Assembly (NCBI GenBank): GCA_017439305.1
Contig: JAFSJK010000011.1
Coordinates: 1-64,000 of the forward strand
Direction of reading: 5' to 3'
DNA length: 64,000 bases
Source of the DNA: Bacteroidales bacterium
Lineage (GTDB): Bacteria; Bacteroidota; Bacteroidia; Bacteroidales; UBA932
This document shows positions 39,737 through 50,800 of this stretch, one piece after another. The notes under the pieces are model-generated. The model did not search any database, had not been told where the DNA came from, and worked only from the letters and a program-made list of their open reading frames with translations. The position numbers were made by a program, and so were the translations under genes. Each line of letters starts with the position of its first letter. Position 1 is the first letter of the stretch.

Positions 39737-42721
39737 ATGAAAAACAGATCTGCAATGAAAGTGTTTGCAGTGGCTGTCTGTGCCCTGTTGACGCTTTCCA
39801 ATGCATTTGCGCAGGTGCGGATGAGCGGAACCGTGTATGACAACCACGGAGAAGCCCTCGCCGGCGCAGGTGTAGTCGAGAAGGGTACGACCAACGGGAC
39901 GACCACCGACCTGGAGGGAAAGTACCAGCTGACCGCCCGAGAGGGAGCCACGCTCGTAATCTCCTTCATCGGCTTTGAAAACAAGGAAGTGACCGTAAAG
40001 GCCGGTACCTTGGACATCATCCTCGAAGAGGACCAGAACATCCTGGACGATGTCGTGGTGATCGGTTACGGCAGCACGACCCGCAAGGATGTCACTTCTT
40101 CCATCACCACCGTCAAGAGCGAGGACTTGAACCTCGGTGTCTACACCGATCCGGCCTCTCTCCTGCAGGGAAAGGTGGCGGGCCTGGTGGTCACCCAGAC
40201 CGGTGACCCGAACGGTACGCCTTCCATTACCCTCCGCGGTGCTTCCACCCTCCGTTCCGGAGCCATGTCGCCTTACTATGTGGTCGACGGAATCCCGGGC
40301 GTGGACCTCTCCCTGGTCGCCACCGATGACATCGAGTCCATCGACGTCCTGCGTGACGCCTCCGCCACCGCCATCTACGGCTCCAAGGCTGCGAACGGCG
40401 TCATCATCGTCACCACCAAGAAGGGCAAGGAAGGCCGTGTCAATGTGAACTACAACGGCTATGTCGCCTTCGACAAGATCTCCAAGAATCTGGAGATGAT
40501 GTCCGCGGATGAACTCCGCAGCTATGCTTCCGCCAACGGTTTCACCCTGGTGAACGACCAGCACGCCGACACCAACTGGGCCAACGAGGTCCAGCGGACC
40601 GGTATCTCCCAGAACCACAACGTGTCCGTGAGCGGTGCGAACCAGAAGTCCCGCTACAGCGCCTCCATCAGCTACATCGACCGCGAAGGCGTCATCGTGG
40701 GCTCCGGCATGCAGCGCATCAACGCCCGTTCCTTCGTGCAGGCTACCGTCCTCAAGGACCGCCTGACCCTGAGCCTGAGCGCCAACGCCAGCCAGGGCCG
40801 CAACTACGGCGTCTGGACTGCCCGGGACGGCGCTTCCGTGTACGATGCCATGTACTACTATGCTCCGACTTCCCCGGTGAAGAACGAGGATGGCAGCTGG
40901 TACCAGTACGGCATCTCCCAGAACTACAACCCGGTGTCCCTCATCAACGAGGACAGCTCCGAAACCGTGTTCAAGATGATGCAGTTCATCGGCAAGGCCG
41001 CACTCACCATCACCGACGGTCTCGTCTGGAATACGAACGCCGCCTATTCGAACAATCAGCGGGTCTACAGCGATTACCACAGCACGGCTTCCTACCTGTA
41101 TCCGGCCGACCATGGCCACGCACACCGCAATACCTATTTCGGCGACCGGAAGTCCATCGAGACCTATCTCAACTTCGACAAGACTCTCGCCGACGACCAC
41201 AAACTGGGCCTGATGGCGGGTTATTCCTGGGAGGAATCCAACTCCGGCGACGGCTTCGGCGTCACGGTCATGGACTTCTACAATGACGACCTCAAGTGGT
41301 ACCAGCTTTCCTACGCTTCCAAGATCGACGGAATGACCGGCGTCTCCAGCGGTACCGTGAGCACCCTCCGCATGATCTCCTTCTACGGTCGTGCCTCCTA
41401 TTCCTACAAGGGCCGCTACAGCATCCAGGCCACACTCCGTCGTGACGGCTCCTCCGCTTTCGGCGCCAACAACCGTTGGGCTACGTTCCCGTCGGTGTCT
41501 GCCGCCTGGAACATCGCCGAGGAAGACTTCATGAAGGGAGGCGCCTTCGACCAGCTCAAGCTCCGCGCCGGTTACGGCGTGAGCGGTAACTCGCTCGGAT
41601 TCGACGCTTTTACGGCCATCTCCACCTACGGTGTCTCCGGCTGGTTCGACTATACCGATCCGCTCACCGGCGTCACCACTTCCAAGCGTACCCTCGCCGC
41701 CACCCGCAACGCGAACCCCGACCTCAAGTGGGAATCCACCTCCATGCTGAATGTCGGCCTGGACTTCTCCCTCCTGAAGGGCCGCCTGGGCGGTAGCATC
41801 GAATGGTACGACAAGGAAACGAAGGACCTCATCTGGGATTACGCCGTCTCCACGAATATCTACCCTTACGGCTGGATGACCGCCAACGTGGGCGACATGT
41901 CCAACAAAGGTATCGAGTTCTCCCTGAACGCCATCCCGGTCCAGACCCCCGACTTCTCCTGGAACACCACGCTGAACCTGTCCCACAACAAGAATATCGT
42001 CAAGCACATCTCCAAGGGTGCCTACTCGGTGGACTACATCGACCAGGGCGATCCCAACATCGGCGGATTTGCTGCCGGCGGCTCCACCCAGCGCATCATG
42101 GAAGGCTACCCGCTGGGAACCTTCTACACCTGGGAGTGGGCCGGTTACACCTCCGACGGCCGCTCGCAGTTCTGGGAGCATGACCCCGAAACCAATGAGC
42201 GTCTTTCCACGACGACCACCGACCCGCAGGACAGGGACCGCACCGTCACGGGCTACGCCCAGCCTTTCCTGACCCTGGGCTGGAACAATACGCTCACTTA
42301 TAAGCGCCTGTCCCTCAACGCTTTCTTCCAGGGCAACTTTGGCGGCAAGGTCTTCAACGCCCCGCGCGCCCAATACAGCATCGTCGCGAATGCTCCGGAA
42401 AAGAACGTCCTCAAGGAAGTCGCCACGGAGCAGAAGTGGTCCGACTCCTCCTTCGCACAGGCTCCTTCGGACCGTTACCTCGAAAGCGGCAACTACCTGC
42501 GTCTGTCCACCCTGACCCTTGCCTACAACTTCGGCAAGATCCAGGACTATCTCCAGAACCTGACCCTGTATGCCACCTGCAACAACGTGTTCGTCCTCAC
42601 CCGCTACCGGGGTCTCGACCCGGAAGTCGACCTGGGCGGCATCGCCCCGGGCATCGACTGGAGGGAATACCGTTATCCGCACACCCGCACCCTGATGCTG
42701 GGCGTCAAACTCAGCTTTTAA
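39737..42721 (+). CDS. SusC/RagA-family TonB-dependent outer-membrane transporter
   Basis: Outer-membrane channel that imports oligosaccharides captured by the SusD partner. Signal peptide to about residue 29 (cleavage after NAFA). Domains: carboxypeptidase-D regulatory-like about 30-100 (GTVYDNHGEALAGAGV, TDLEGKYQL); plug about 110-215 (VVVIGYGSTTRKD, LLQGKVAGLVVTQ, DASATAIYGSKAANGVIIVTTKKG); then a 22-strand barrel. At 994 residues it has normal length. No SusR/HTCS or sigma/anti-sigma pair is present nearby. susD follows after 6 bp. An internal Met (MKVF) is an alternative start. Confidence 0.95.
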   Translation: MKNRSAMKVFAVAVCALLTLSNAFAQVRMSGTVYDNHGEALAGAGVVEKGTTNGTTTDLEGKYQLTAREGATLVISFIGFENKEVTVKAGTLDIILEEDQNILDDVVVIGYGSTTRKDVTSSITTVKSEDLNLGVYTDPASLLQGKVAGLVVTQTGDPNGTPSITLRGASTLRSGAMSPYYVVDGIPGVDLSLVATDDIESIDVLRDASATAIYGSKAANGVIIVTTKKGKEGRVNVNYNGYVAFDKISKNLEMMSADELRSYASANGFTLVNDQHADTNWANEVQRTGISQNHNVSVSGANQKSRYSASISYIDREGVIVGSGMQRINARSFVQATVLKDRLTLSLSANASQGRNYGVWTARDGASVYDAMYYYAPTSPVKNEDGSWYQYGISQNYNPVSLINEDSSETVFKMMQFIGKAALTITDGLVWNTNAAYSNNQRVYSDYHSTASYLYPADHGHAHRNTYFGDRKSIETYLNFDKTLADDHKLGLMAGYSWEESNSGDGFGVTVMDFYNDDLKWYQLSYASKIDGMTGVSSGTVSTLRMISFYGRASYSYKGRYSIQATLRRDGSSAFGANNRWATFPSVSAAWNIAEEDFMKGGAFDQLKLRAGYGVSGNSLGFDAFTAISTYGVSGWFDYTDPLTGVTTSKRTLAATRNANPDLKWESTSMLNVGLDFSLLKGRLGGSIEWYDKETKDLIWDYAVSTNIYPYGWMTANVGDMSNKGIEFSLNAIPVQTPDFSWNTTLNLSHNKNIVKHISKGAYSVDYIDQGDPNIGGFAAGGSTQRIMEGYPLGTFYTWEWAGYTSDGRSQFWEHDPETNERLSTTTTDPQDRDRTVTGYAQPFLTLGWNNTLTYKRLSLNAFFQGNFGGKVFNAPRAQYSIVANAPEKNVLKEVATEQKWSDSSFAQAPSDRYLESGNYLRLSTLTLAYNFGKIQDYLQNLTLYATCNNVFVLTRYRGLDPEVDLGGIAPGIDWREYRYPHTRTLMLGVKLSF

Positions 42722-42727
42722 TCCGAT

Positions 42728-44383
42728 ATGGCTATGAAAAAGAATATCATCATCCTGGCAGCGGCCGCTGCGCTTCTGGCCATCAGCTGTACCAACCTGG
42801 ACGTGGACGTCAAGTCCCTCTATACCGAATATCCCACCACGGACGTGGCGCTCGAGGCCAAGATGGCCGACGTGTACTACTGCTTCCGCGGTGCCCTGGG
42901 ACGCCGTTACGGCGAGTCCTCCTCCCTCTCATCCGACGAGCAGACCGCCATCTCTTTCGATGGTGACTACTACGACGGCGGCACCTATGCGCACTCTGCG
43001 CTGCACAACTATTCTCCCGATGATCCTTCCGTGGGCTGGTACGGCGAACTTGCCGCGGGTATCACGAAGGCCAACCAGGCCATCCTGGACCTGGGCGGCT
43101 ATGATTCCCCGGCTTCGTCCTATGCCCGTGCGATGCGGGCTTTCTACCTGTTCCTGCTGATGGACAACTACGGAGACGTGCCGATCATCGACGGACCCGT
43201 GGAGGAAGGCCAGGTCATCGACCGCAAGCCCCGCGCCCAAGTGGCCGAGTGGCTGGAGCAGGAACTCCTGGCGGTCATTCCGGATCTGTCCGAGGACGTG
43301 TCTCCCGCCACTTACGGCAAGCCCACCAAGTGGATGGCCGAGACCCTGCTTGCAAAACTCTACCTGAACTGGGCGGTGTACACCGCTTCTGACGTGACGG
43401 CTTATGAAGCCACGGCGTCCAATGCCAAGCTCAATGACCTGGTGGCCCTGTGCGACGATATCATCGCTTCCGGCCTGTTCTCCCTCGCCGGCGGTGAGCA
43501 GGCGGGAGACGGCGGCACCCCGCTGAACCCCTACCGCGCCAAATTCTATCCCAACAACGGCCCCCAGATCAAGGACTTCATCTATGCGATGCCGTACGAC
43601 GCCCTCACCCAGCAGGGCTTCCAGTACGCCCGTCCGCGCGTCTGGCGCCAGGGCCGCAACGACGGCAATGACGGTCCCGGTTACTTCGGTACCGACATCG
43701 GCGCTTCCTGCGGCGGCAACTTCTCCCTGACCCCCGAGGCGGCGGCCCGCTTCGACGCCGCTGCGGCCGAGGGTGACCTCCGTGCCGAGCAGGTCATCCG
43801 TGGCAAGATCTACATGTACGACCCCGTCACCTACGAGAAGACTTCCACGCCGTACCTGTACAAGGGTGAGGAAATCGTGCTGACCAACACCATCACGCTC
43901 CTCGCGGACGACGAGAACCTGAACACGGGCAAGAACGTCACCGGCTGGTCCCAGGGCTACAAGAGCGTCAAGTACTTCGTCATCCAGGACGACTACAAGA
44001 ACGGCCGCAACCAGTCCAACGACCTCCCGATCTTCCGCTATGCCGACGTCCTCCTGATGAAGGCCGAAGCCATCGTCCGGGGTGCAACCGCCACGAACGG
44101 CGATTCCGCCGCCTCACTGGTGAACCAGGTCCGAGCCTATGCCAAGGCTCCTGCCAAGTCCTCCGTGGACCTCGCCGTCATCGAGAACGAGCGCTGCCTG
44201 GAGTTCTTTGACGAGAACTGGCGCCGCAATGACATGATCCGTTTCGGCCACTTCGAAAACGAGTACGGTTTCCACAAGAAGGGCTTCCCGACGGCCAACT
44301 TCGACAAGACCCGCCGCATCCTTCCGATTCCGACCGGCGTCCTGAACGAGAACACCAACTGGAAGCAGAATCCGGGTTATTAA
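42728..44383 (+). CDS. SusD/RagB-family surface glycan-binding lipoprotein
   Basis: The lid partner of the SusC transporter, a surface lipoprotein binding oligosaccharide. Lipobox LLAISC then TNLDVD. Seen: the TPR-rich N-terminal half with AGITKANQAIL, AEARAxRAF-like region (ARAMRAFYLFLLMDNYGDVP), PTKWMAETLLAKLYLNWAVY, and the C-terminal FRYADVLLMKAEAIVRG and NERCLEFFDENWRRNDMIRFG, all SusD hallmarks. 551 residues from ATG 42728, or two fewer from the second Met. Confidence 0.95.
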   Translation: MAMKKNIIILAAAAALLAISCTNLDVDVKSLYTEYPTTDVALEAKMADVYYCFRGALGRRYGESSSLSSDEQTAISFDGDYYDGGTYAHSALHNYSPDDPSVGWYGELAAGITKANQAILDLGGYDSPASSYARAMRAFYLFLLMDNYGDVPIIDGPVEEGQVIDRKPRAQVAEWLEQELLAVIPDLSEDVSPATYGKPTKWMAETLLAKLYLNWAVYTASDVTAYEATASNAKLNDLVALCDDIIASGLFSLAGGEQAGDGGTPLNPYRAKFYPNNGPQIKDFIYAMPYDALTQQGFQYARPRVWRQGRNDGNDGPGYFGTDIGASCGGNFSLTPEAAARFDAAAAEGDLRAEQVIRGKIYMYDPVTYEKTSTPYLYKGEEIVLTNTITLLADDENLNTGKNVTGWSQGYKSVKYFVIQDDYKNGRNQSNDLPIFRYADVLLMKAEAIVRGATATNGDSAASLVNQVRAYAKAPAKSSVDLAVIENERCLEFFDENWRRNDMIRFGHFENEYGFHKKGFPTANFDKTRRILPIPTGVLNENTNWKQNPGY

Positions 44384-44398
44384 TCGGGATTTATTTGC

Positions 44399-44406
44399 TA
44401 AATTTG
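44399..44406 (+). promoter_or_regulatory. Internal -7 box before the GH92 gene
   Basis: TAAATTTG (TAnnTTTG), 16 bp after the susD stop and 34 bp before ATG 44440. It suggests the enzyme genes can be transcribed apart from susCD. Confidence 0.45.
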
Positions 44407-44439
44407 CGGGACGGCCTTCGAGGCTGCCCCACATTTTTT

Positions 44440-46506
44440 ATGCACGGACTGCTCGCCGCCATACTGCTCGCCGTTTTTCCGGTTTCCGGAATCGATACCC
44501 GTGTCGGTACGGCGGCCAGCGATTCTCCCACCGCCAGCATCTTCGGTTCTGGCGGGGAGGTGCACGGAAACACCATCCCCTGCGTGACGGAACCCCACGG
44601 ACATACCTTCTGGACGCCCCAGACCCGGCAGACGGAACGGAAGGGTGTCAGTCCGTACTATTATGAGGATGAGCAGTTTATGGGATTCCGCGCTTCCCAT
44701 TGGCTCTCCGGCGGCGCCACCCAGGATTATGGTTCCTTCGCCCTTCTTCCTGCGGATGTCCCGCAGCCGTTGGACCATCGGAAGGAGGTGGCTACGCCCT
44801 CCTATTATGCCCTGGGCGGTTGGGAAATGACCGGCCGTTCACACAGCGCCATCTTCCGTTTTTCCGACTGCGAGTATTTCCGTATCACGGTCCTCAGCGA
44901 CGAAGGCGAGGGGTCGTTTACGGTCTCCTCACGCGAGGTGACGGGGAGCAATCCCGTTCACCGGATTTATCAGGGAAAGGGTCTTCCGGCCGGTTTCAGC
45001 GGGCATTTTACCATCCAGGCCGACGATGACTTCGATGTGGTGGAGTCGGTGCCGGGCGACTATGTCCTCCTCCGTTTCCGGATCCGGGGAACGCACCTGG
45101 TCAAGGCGGCATCTTCCTTCAGAAGCATCGAAGCTGCCCGTGCGAACCTGGAGGCCGAGATCCCCGGTTGGGATTTCGATGCGGTCCGGGATACGCTGGA
45201 AAGGATTTGGGAGGAGCGCCTGTCCCTTATCGGAACGGAGGGGGGCGATCCCGGAATCCAAACCCATTTCTACGGCTCCCTCTGGCGGGCCTCCCTTCTT
45301 CCCCGGACGGTCAGCGATGTCGGGGAAGAACCTGATTATGACGATTTTTCCCTCTGGGATACGTACCGGGCCCTGCATCCGCTCCTGACCATCCTGGAGC
45401 CGCAGCGGGTCGGGGAGATGGTCCAGGCCCTTCTCCGCAAGTACGACCGGGGCGGGTGGCTGCCCATTTTCCCGTGCTGGGGCAGTTACACTAGCGCGAT
45501 GATCGGGGACCACGCCATCTCGATGATCGTGGACGCCTGGCAGAAGGGAATCCGGAACTTCGATGTCCGGAAAGCCTGGCGGGCGATGCGCCACAACGCC
45601 TTCGATTCACCCGGGGAAACGTCCCCGGACTACATCGACGGCCGGGGACGGCGGGCGCTGGTTTCGTATTTGAAATACGGCTATGTCCCACTGGAAGACG
45701 AGGTTCCCTATGCCTACCATTCCCGGGAACAGGTTTCCCGCACCCTGGAGTACGCCTACGATGACTGGTGCCTGTCCCGGATGGCCCTGCGCCGGGGACA
45801 CCTGAAGGATTGGCTGGCCCTGAAGCGCCGGGCCGGGAACTGGCGGAACGTTTTCGACCCGGAAACGCACTACCCCCAAGGGCGTTACGCCGACGGAACC
45901 TTCTTGCGAGAGGATAATTATCTGCAAAAGACTTCCTTCATTACGGAGGGTACCCCTTCGCATTATGCCTGGTATGTCCCTCATGACGTGAAGGGATTGA
46001 TCCGGGAAATGGGCGGGGAAAAGACCTTTGTCGCGCGGCTCGATTCCCTGTTCTCGGAGCATCGTTACTGGCACGGCAACGAGCCCTGCCACCAGGTTGC
46101 CTGGCTGTATGACTATACCGGACAGCCCTGGAAAACGCAGGACGCCGTCCGGGAAATCCTGCGGACGGAATACCGCAATACCCCCGGTGGCCTGAGCGGC
46201 AATGACGATGCCGGGGCGATGAGCGCCTGGTACATCTTCGCTTCGCTGGGCTTTTACCCGGTATGTCCCGGTAGCGGAGAATATGCCCTGGGGGCTCCCG
46301 CATTCTCCGAGGCGGTTCTCCAGCTGGAAAACGGCAGGACGCTCCGGATCGTAGCGGAAAATCTGTCGGAGCAAAACTGCCATGTGCGTTCCATCCGCTT
46401 GAACGGACGTCTTGTCTGGGACGCCGCCCATCGGCGCGGCCGTCCTTTTCTCAGCCACGAATCCCTCCTGCGCGGAGGAACCTTGACTTATGAAATGTGC
46501 CTATGA
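44440..46506 (+). CDS. GH92-family alpha-mannosidase
   Basis: An exported 688-residue glycoside hydrolase; GH92 enzymes are Ca2+-dependent exo-alpha-mannosidases (1,2; 1,3; 1,4; 1,6). Signal peptide MHGLLAAILLAVFPVSG. Seen: N-terminal VHGNTIPCVTEPHGHTFWTP and SHWLSGGATQDYGSFALLP; DDFSLWDTYRALHPLL; the general-acid motif HGNEPCHQVAWLY with Glu548; and SGNDDAGAMSAWYIF with the catalytic Asp pair (from Asp589). Start taken as ATG 44440, before the signal peptide and after the internal promoter. First of four overlapping enzyme genes. Confidence 0.9.
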   Translation: MHGLLAAILLAVFPVSGIDTRVGTAASDSPTASIFGSGGEVHGNTIPCVTEPHGHTFWTPQTRQTERKGVSPYYYEDEQFMGFRASHWLSGGATQDYGSFALLPADVPQPLDHRKEVATPSYYALGGWEMTGRSHSAIFRFSDCEYFRITVLSDEGEGSFTVSSREVTGSNPVHRIYQGKGLPAGFSGHFTIQADDDFDVVESVPGDYVLLRFRIRGTHLVKAASSFRSIEAARANLEAEIPGWDFDAVRDTLERIWEERLSLIGTEGGDPGIQTHFYGSLWRASLLPRTVSDVGEEPDYDDFSLWDTYRALHPLLTILEPQRVGEMVQALLRKYDRGGWLPIFPCWGSYTSAMIGDHAISMIVDAWQKGIRNFDVRKAWRAMRHNAFDSPGETSPDYIDGRGRRALVSYLKYGYVPLEDEVPYAYHSREQVSRTLEYAYDDWCLSRMALRRGHLKDWLALKRRAGNWRNVFDPETHYPQGRYADGTFLREDNYLQKTSFITEGTPSHYAWYVPHDVKGLIREMGGEKTFVARLDSLFSEHRYWHGNEPCHQVAWLYDYTGQPWKTQDAVREILRTEYRNTPGGLSGNDDAGAMSAWYIFASLGFYPVCPGSGEYALGAPAFSEAVLQLENGRTLRIVAENLSEQNCHVRSIRLNGRLVWDAAHRRGRPFLSHESLLRGGTLTYEMCL

Positions 46507-47807
46507 AAAAGTATCTGATGATTCTCCTGGCCCTTTTGCCGGTCTTCTCCTGCTCCCGGAGCACGGTTTATGACGTCACCCGGTTCGGGGCGAAAGGCGA
46601 CGGCGTCACCGATGACGCCGCTGCCATCCAGCAGGCGGTGGACCGAGCGGCCGAAAACGGCGGAACCGTCGTGTTTCCGGCCGGGAAAACCTTCCTTTCC
46701 GGTCCGGTGCGTCTGCGGGGCGGAGTGGAATACCGACTGGAGCCGAAAGCCGTCCTGAAAGCCCATCCCGACGAAACCCGTTACCACCTGAGCGCCTTCG
46801 GCCGGAATGAAGGCGAAGGGATGCTGTGGCTGTGGGCCGAGGACGAGGAGGACATCGTCATCGACGGGGCCGGAACCATCGACGGAAACGGCGTTGCTTT
46901 CATGGGCGAAGAACTGGAAGACAGCTATGACCTCAAGCCGGTCACCGACTTTGACCCGCGCCCCCATGTGTTGACGCTCAAGGGCGTGAACCATGTGATC
47001 ATCCGTGACATAACCATCCGGGAAGGGGCTTATTGGACCGTGCATCTGGTGGGGTGTACCGACGTCCTGGTGAGCGGCGTGAGCCTCCTGAACAACCTCA
47101 AGATCCGGAACGGGGACGGCATCGATATCGACCACAGCCGGAAGGTGCGGATCTCCGACTGTTACATTACGTCCGGCGACGACTGCATCTGCCTGAAAAA
47201 CCGGCGGGAATTCGCCGGGTACGGCCCCTGCGAGGATGTCGTCGTCACGAACTGCGTGATGACCTCCCGCTCCTGCGCCGTCAAGATCGGTTCGGAGAAC
47301 ATGGACCGGATTGGGAATGTCCTGTTCCAGAACTGCATCATCCGGGCGGGGAACCGGGGAATCGGCATCCAGAACCGCGACGAGGGGACGGTGGAAAACG
47401 TCCGCTTCCAGAACATGTACGTGGAAAGTCTCCTCTGGAGCGATGTCTGGTGGGGAAAGGCGGAGCCCATTTACGTGACCAGTTATCCGCGGGCCTCCGT
47501 GAATCACAAGGACGCCAACTGGCGATTCCCGGAGGGGGCTACTGAGGGTGCCTGCGGAGAGGTCTCAGACATCTATTTCACGGATATCCAATGTGATGCT
47601 GCCAATGGCGTGTTCGTGGGCGGCGATGTGCCCGGAAAAGTCCATGGAATCCGTTTCGACCGGGTGGACATCCGGCTCGCGGAGGAACGTTCCGCCGTCT
47701 ATGACCTGCGTCCGCGGAAGGGTGAGGGTTTCATCCCTGCGACCGAGGTCCCCTATTGTTTCGATGTCGCTTCGAACATCTGGATTGACGGCAAAAAGGT
47801 TCGTTGA
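46503..47807 (+). CDS. GH28-family polygalacturonase-like lipoprotein
   Basis: A right-handed beta-helix glycosidase of the pectin-active family. Lipobox LLPVFSC. Seen: FGAKGDGVTDDAAAIQQAVD, GAGTIDGNG, the NxD site in NGDGIDIDHS, and SGDDCICLKN with the Asp pair. The usual GHG motif is replaced by SCAVKIGSE, and RIK is not obvious, so substrate or activity may differ (rhamnogalacturonan or another uronide). 434 residues. The start overlaps the GH92 stop (ATGA), the stop overlaps the next ATG (TGATG). Confidence 0.85.
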   Translation: MKKYLMILLALLPVFSCSRSTVYDVTRFGAKGDGVTDDAAAIQQAVDRAAENGGTVVFPAGKTFLSGPVRLRGGVEYRLEPKAVLKAHPDETRYHLSAFGRNEGEGMLWLWAEDEEDIVIDGAGTIDGNGVAFMGEELEDSYDLKPVTDFDPRPHVLTLKGVNHVIIRDITIREGAYWTVHLVGCTDVLVSGVSLLNNLKIRNGDGIDIDHSRKVRISDCYITSGDDCICLKNRREFAGYGPCEDVVVTNCVMTSRSCAVKIGSENMDRIGNVLFQNCIIRAGNRGIGIQNRDEGTVENVRFQNMYVESLLWSDVWWGKAEPIYVTSYPRASVNHKDANWRFPEGATEGACGEVSDIYFTDIQCDAANGVFVGGDVPGKVHGIRFDRVDIRLAEERSAVYDLRPRKGEGFIPATEVPYCFDVASNIWIDGKKVR

Positions 47808-50800
47808 TGAAAATCCGGTTTCTTCTTGCAGCAGCGCTTTTCGCGGTTTCCTGTACCCGGTCGGTAACAGATTATGTGGACCCGCGAATCGGTTCCGAGG
47901 GCTTGGGAAGGGTGTTTGTCGGTCCGTCCTGCCCGTTCGGGATGGTCAAGCCTTCTCCCGACTGCACGACGGCGCCGAACAGCGGCTGGCTGCCGATGCC
48001 GGAGCGCGTGGACGGTTTTTCCCAAATACACGTCAGCGGTACGGGGGGCGGTCCCAAGTACGGGAACATCCTCCTGATGCCCTTCGCCGAGTTCGACCCG
48101 GCGGAGACGTACGATTATCGCAGGGATGAGGACATTTCGCTGGGATATTACGCGACGTCCTTTGAGAGAAGCGGCATCGGCGTAGAGGTAACGGCTGCCC
48201 AGAAGGCATCTGTCTATCGTTTCCATTACCCGGCGTCCGGGGAGAAATGCCTCCGGCTGGACCTGGACTTTTTCCTGGGCCGGAGCGAGACACCTGGGGC
48301 GCGGGAAGCGCAGGAATTCGTGGACGCTCAAGTCAGCATCCTGGACGACCGGAACATTTCCGGCAGCCAGACGATCCGGGGCGGCTGGAACAACGGAGCC
48401 CCTTATACAGTTTTCTTCCACCTGCGGAGCGATGCCCCTTTCAGCAAGACGGCCCTGGACGGACATGTGGCGCGGGTCGCCTTTGACCGGGACGACGTGG
48501 AGGTGCGGGTAGGCATCTCTTTCCTGGATACGGAAAAGGCCCGGGAGAATCTGGAAATGGTGGAAAGGAGCAGTTTCGAGGAGATCAAGGTCCAATGCGT
48601 CGAACAGTGGAAGGAACTCCTGGACCGCGTGAAAGTGTCCGGAAGCGCCCGCGACAAGCGGATGTTCTATACCGCCTTGTACCATACGATGCTTATGCCG
48701 GTGGACCGGACCGGCGAGTGGGCTCCTGCCGGCGACGAAGTCTATTATGACGACTATTATGCCCTTTGGGATACCTATCGGACGTCCTTGCCGATGATTA
48801 CGATCCTGGACCCGGCCCGGGAACGGGACATCGTCAATGCGCTTCTGACCATCTACCGCCACGACGGTTACCTGCCTGACGCCCGGAGCGGGAATTCCAA
48901 CGGTCGCACCCAGGGCGGTTCCAATGCCGAAATCGTCATTGCCGATGCCTTTGTCAAAGGGTTGGAAGGCATTGATTATGAGGAGGCTTTGAAGGCTATG
49001 TTGAAAGATGCCGAAGTACCGCCCGTGGACGACGAGGCCGAAGGGCGCGGCGGTCTGGATGAATACCGAAGCCTGGGTTACATCCCTTGGGGAATTCCCC
49101 GGGCGGGCAACCGGACGGTGGAATACGCCGCCTGCGATGCCGCCATCGCCACTGTGGCGGAAGGGCTTGGTTATGAAGATATTGCAGAAGAGTACCGCCA
49201 AATGGGCGGCTATTGGAAAAACCTTTGGCGGAATGATGTGACCGACGACGGGGTGACCGGATTCCTGATGCCCCGGGATGCGTCGGGAACGTGGTTGGAC
49301 GACCTTCCCTATGGCTATTCCGACCGGGGAGATGCGCGCTACCGCTACACGCCTACGATGGTGGAGGGCCCGTGGTACACGAAGTGGTGGAGTTCCTTTT
49401 TCTACGAGGGAACGAGTTGGGAGTATTCCTTGAGCGTACCGCAGGATGTTCCTGGCCTGGTGGAGATTTGCGGAGGAGCGGAAGCTTTCGATGAGCGTCT
49501 GGACCGCTTTTTCGAGGGCGGCTATTACAACGTGGCCAACGAGCCTTCCTTCCTGACGCCTTGCCTTTATCATTGGATCGGCAAGCCGGAAAAGACCTCC
49601 CGGCAGGTCCTGCAGATCATGGCGGACCATTTCAATGACACGCCCCTGGGGCTTCCCGGCAACGACGATTCAGGGGCGATGTCCGCCTGGCTGGCTTTCC
49701 ATCAGTTGGGTCTTTACCCCGTGGCCGGGACTGACCGCTATGTGGTCCATACCCCGGTTTTCAAGCGGAGTGAAATCCGGCTCTCCAATGGGAACCGCTT
49801 TATTGTCAAGGCGAAAGGCCTGTCTCCGGAACGCTGCCGGATTCAAGAGGCCCGCTTGAATGGGATCCTGCTCGACTCCCTGTTCCTCACCCATCAGGAC
49901 TTGATGAAGGGGGGAACATTGACGTTGACGATGGTCCCTTTTGCCTCTCCGCTGGAAGCGGGCAATCTGATTGACCGGGGAAGTTTCCTGGAGAATCCAC
50001 CCTATCGGGTGACCTGTTACCTGCACGGGCAGCGGCGGCGGTTTGACATCGACGTGGTTCCCCGCGGCGACTCCCTGTGCGTGGAATGGGGAATCGAGCG
50101 GAACCTGCGGGGCTGGCGGGGCAGCTATACGATGGGTCCGGAATCGCTGGAATCGGCCGGGAAACTGAGCCTGCGGATGCCGGAAGACGGCAGCCGGCTG
50201 GCCCTGGATGCCGGGGAAACGTTCATGATTCTTCCGCGGACCCATTATTATGCGCTTCGGGAGAAAGGGCGCACCTTGTTCAACGGAACGGAATACCGTC
50301 TCCTCGACAGCTTGGAAGTTGCCTGTTCCCGGACGCTCCTGCATGCGCAGGATATCCACGAAGGTGCGGAAATCTGGGTCTTGAACGATCCTTCCCGGCC
50401 GCTTGTCTGGCGCATGAAGAATAATCCGCTGGAAGTGAACTGGTCCTTTGAATCGCTGGACCCGGATTACCTGGCCGTCAAGGCGGATCCGGGCCGGGCG
50501 GGCGGAACTTACTATGCTTATCCGGGGGACCCGGTTTGCGAAACACCGGCGCCGAAGGGGTATAAGCCGTTCTATATCAGTCACTATGGCCGTCACGGGT
50601 CGCGGTATCTGACCAAAGACGAGCGGTATTCTCGCCCGTTGGCATTCTACCGGGAGCAGGCCGGTAAAGGGAATCTGACACCCTTGGGCGAAGATTTCCT
50701 GCACCGCCTGGAGACCTTGTGGGCCGAAGTGGAAGGCAAGGGTGGGCAGTTGTCCGGCCAAGGCGTCCGGCAGCACAAGGAGATTGCAGGGAGATTGATG

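Noticed and set aside
39653..42682. A 1009-codon minus-strand open frame
   Set aside because: It is fully antisense to susC, which has clear signal peptide, plug and barrel motifs.
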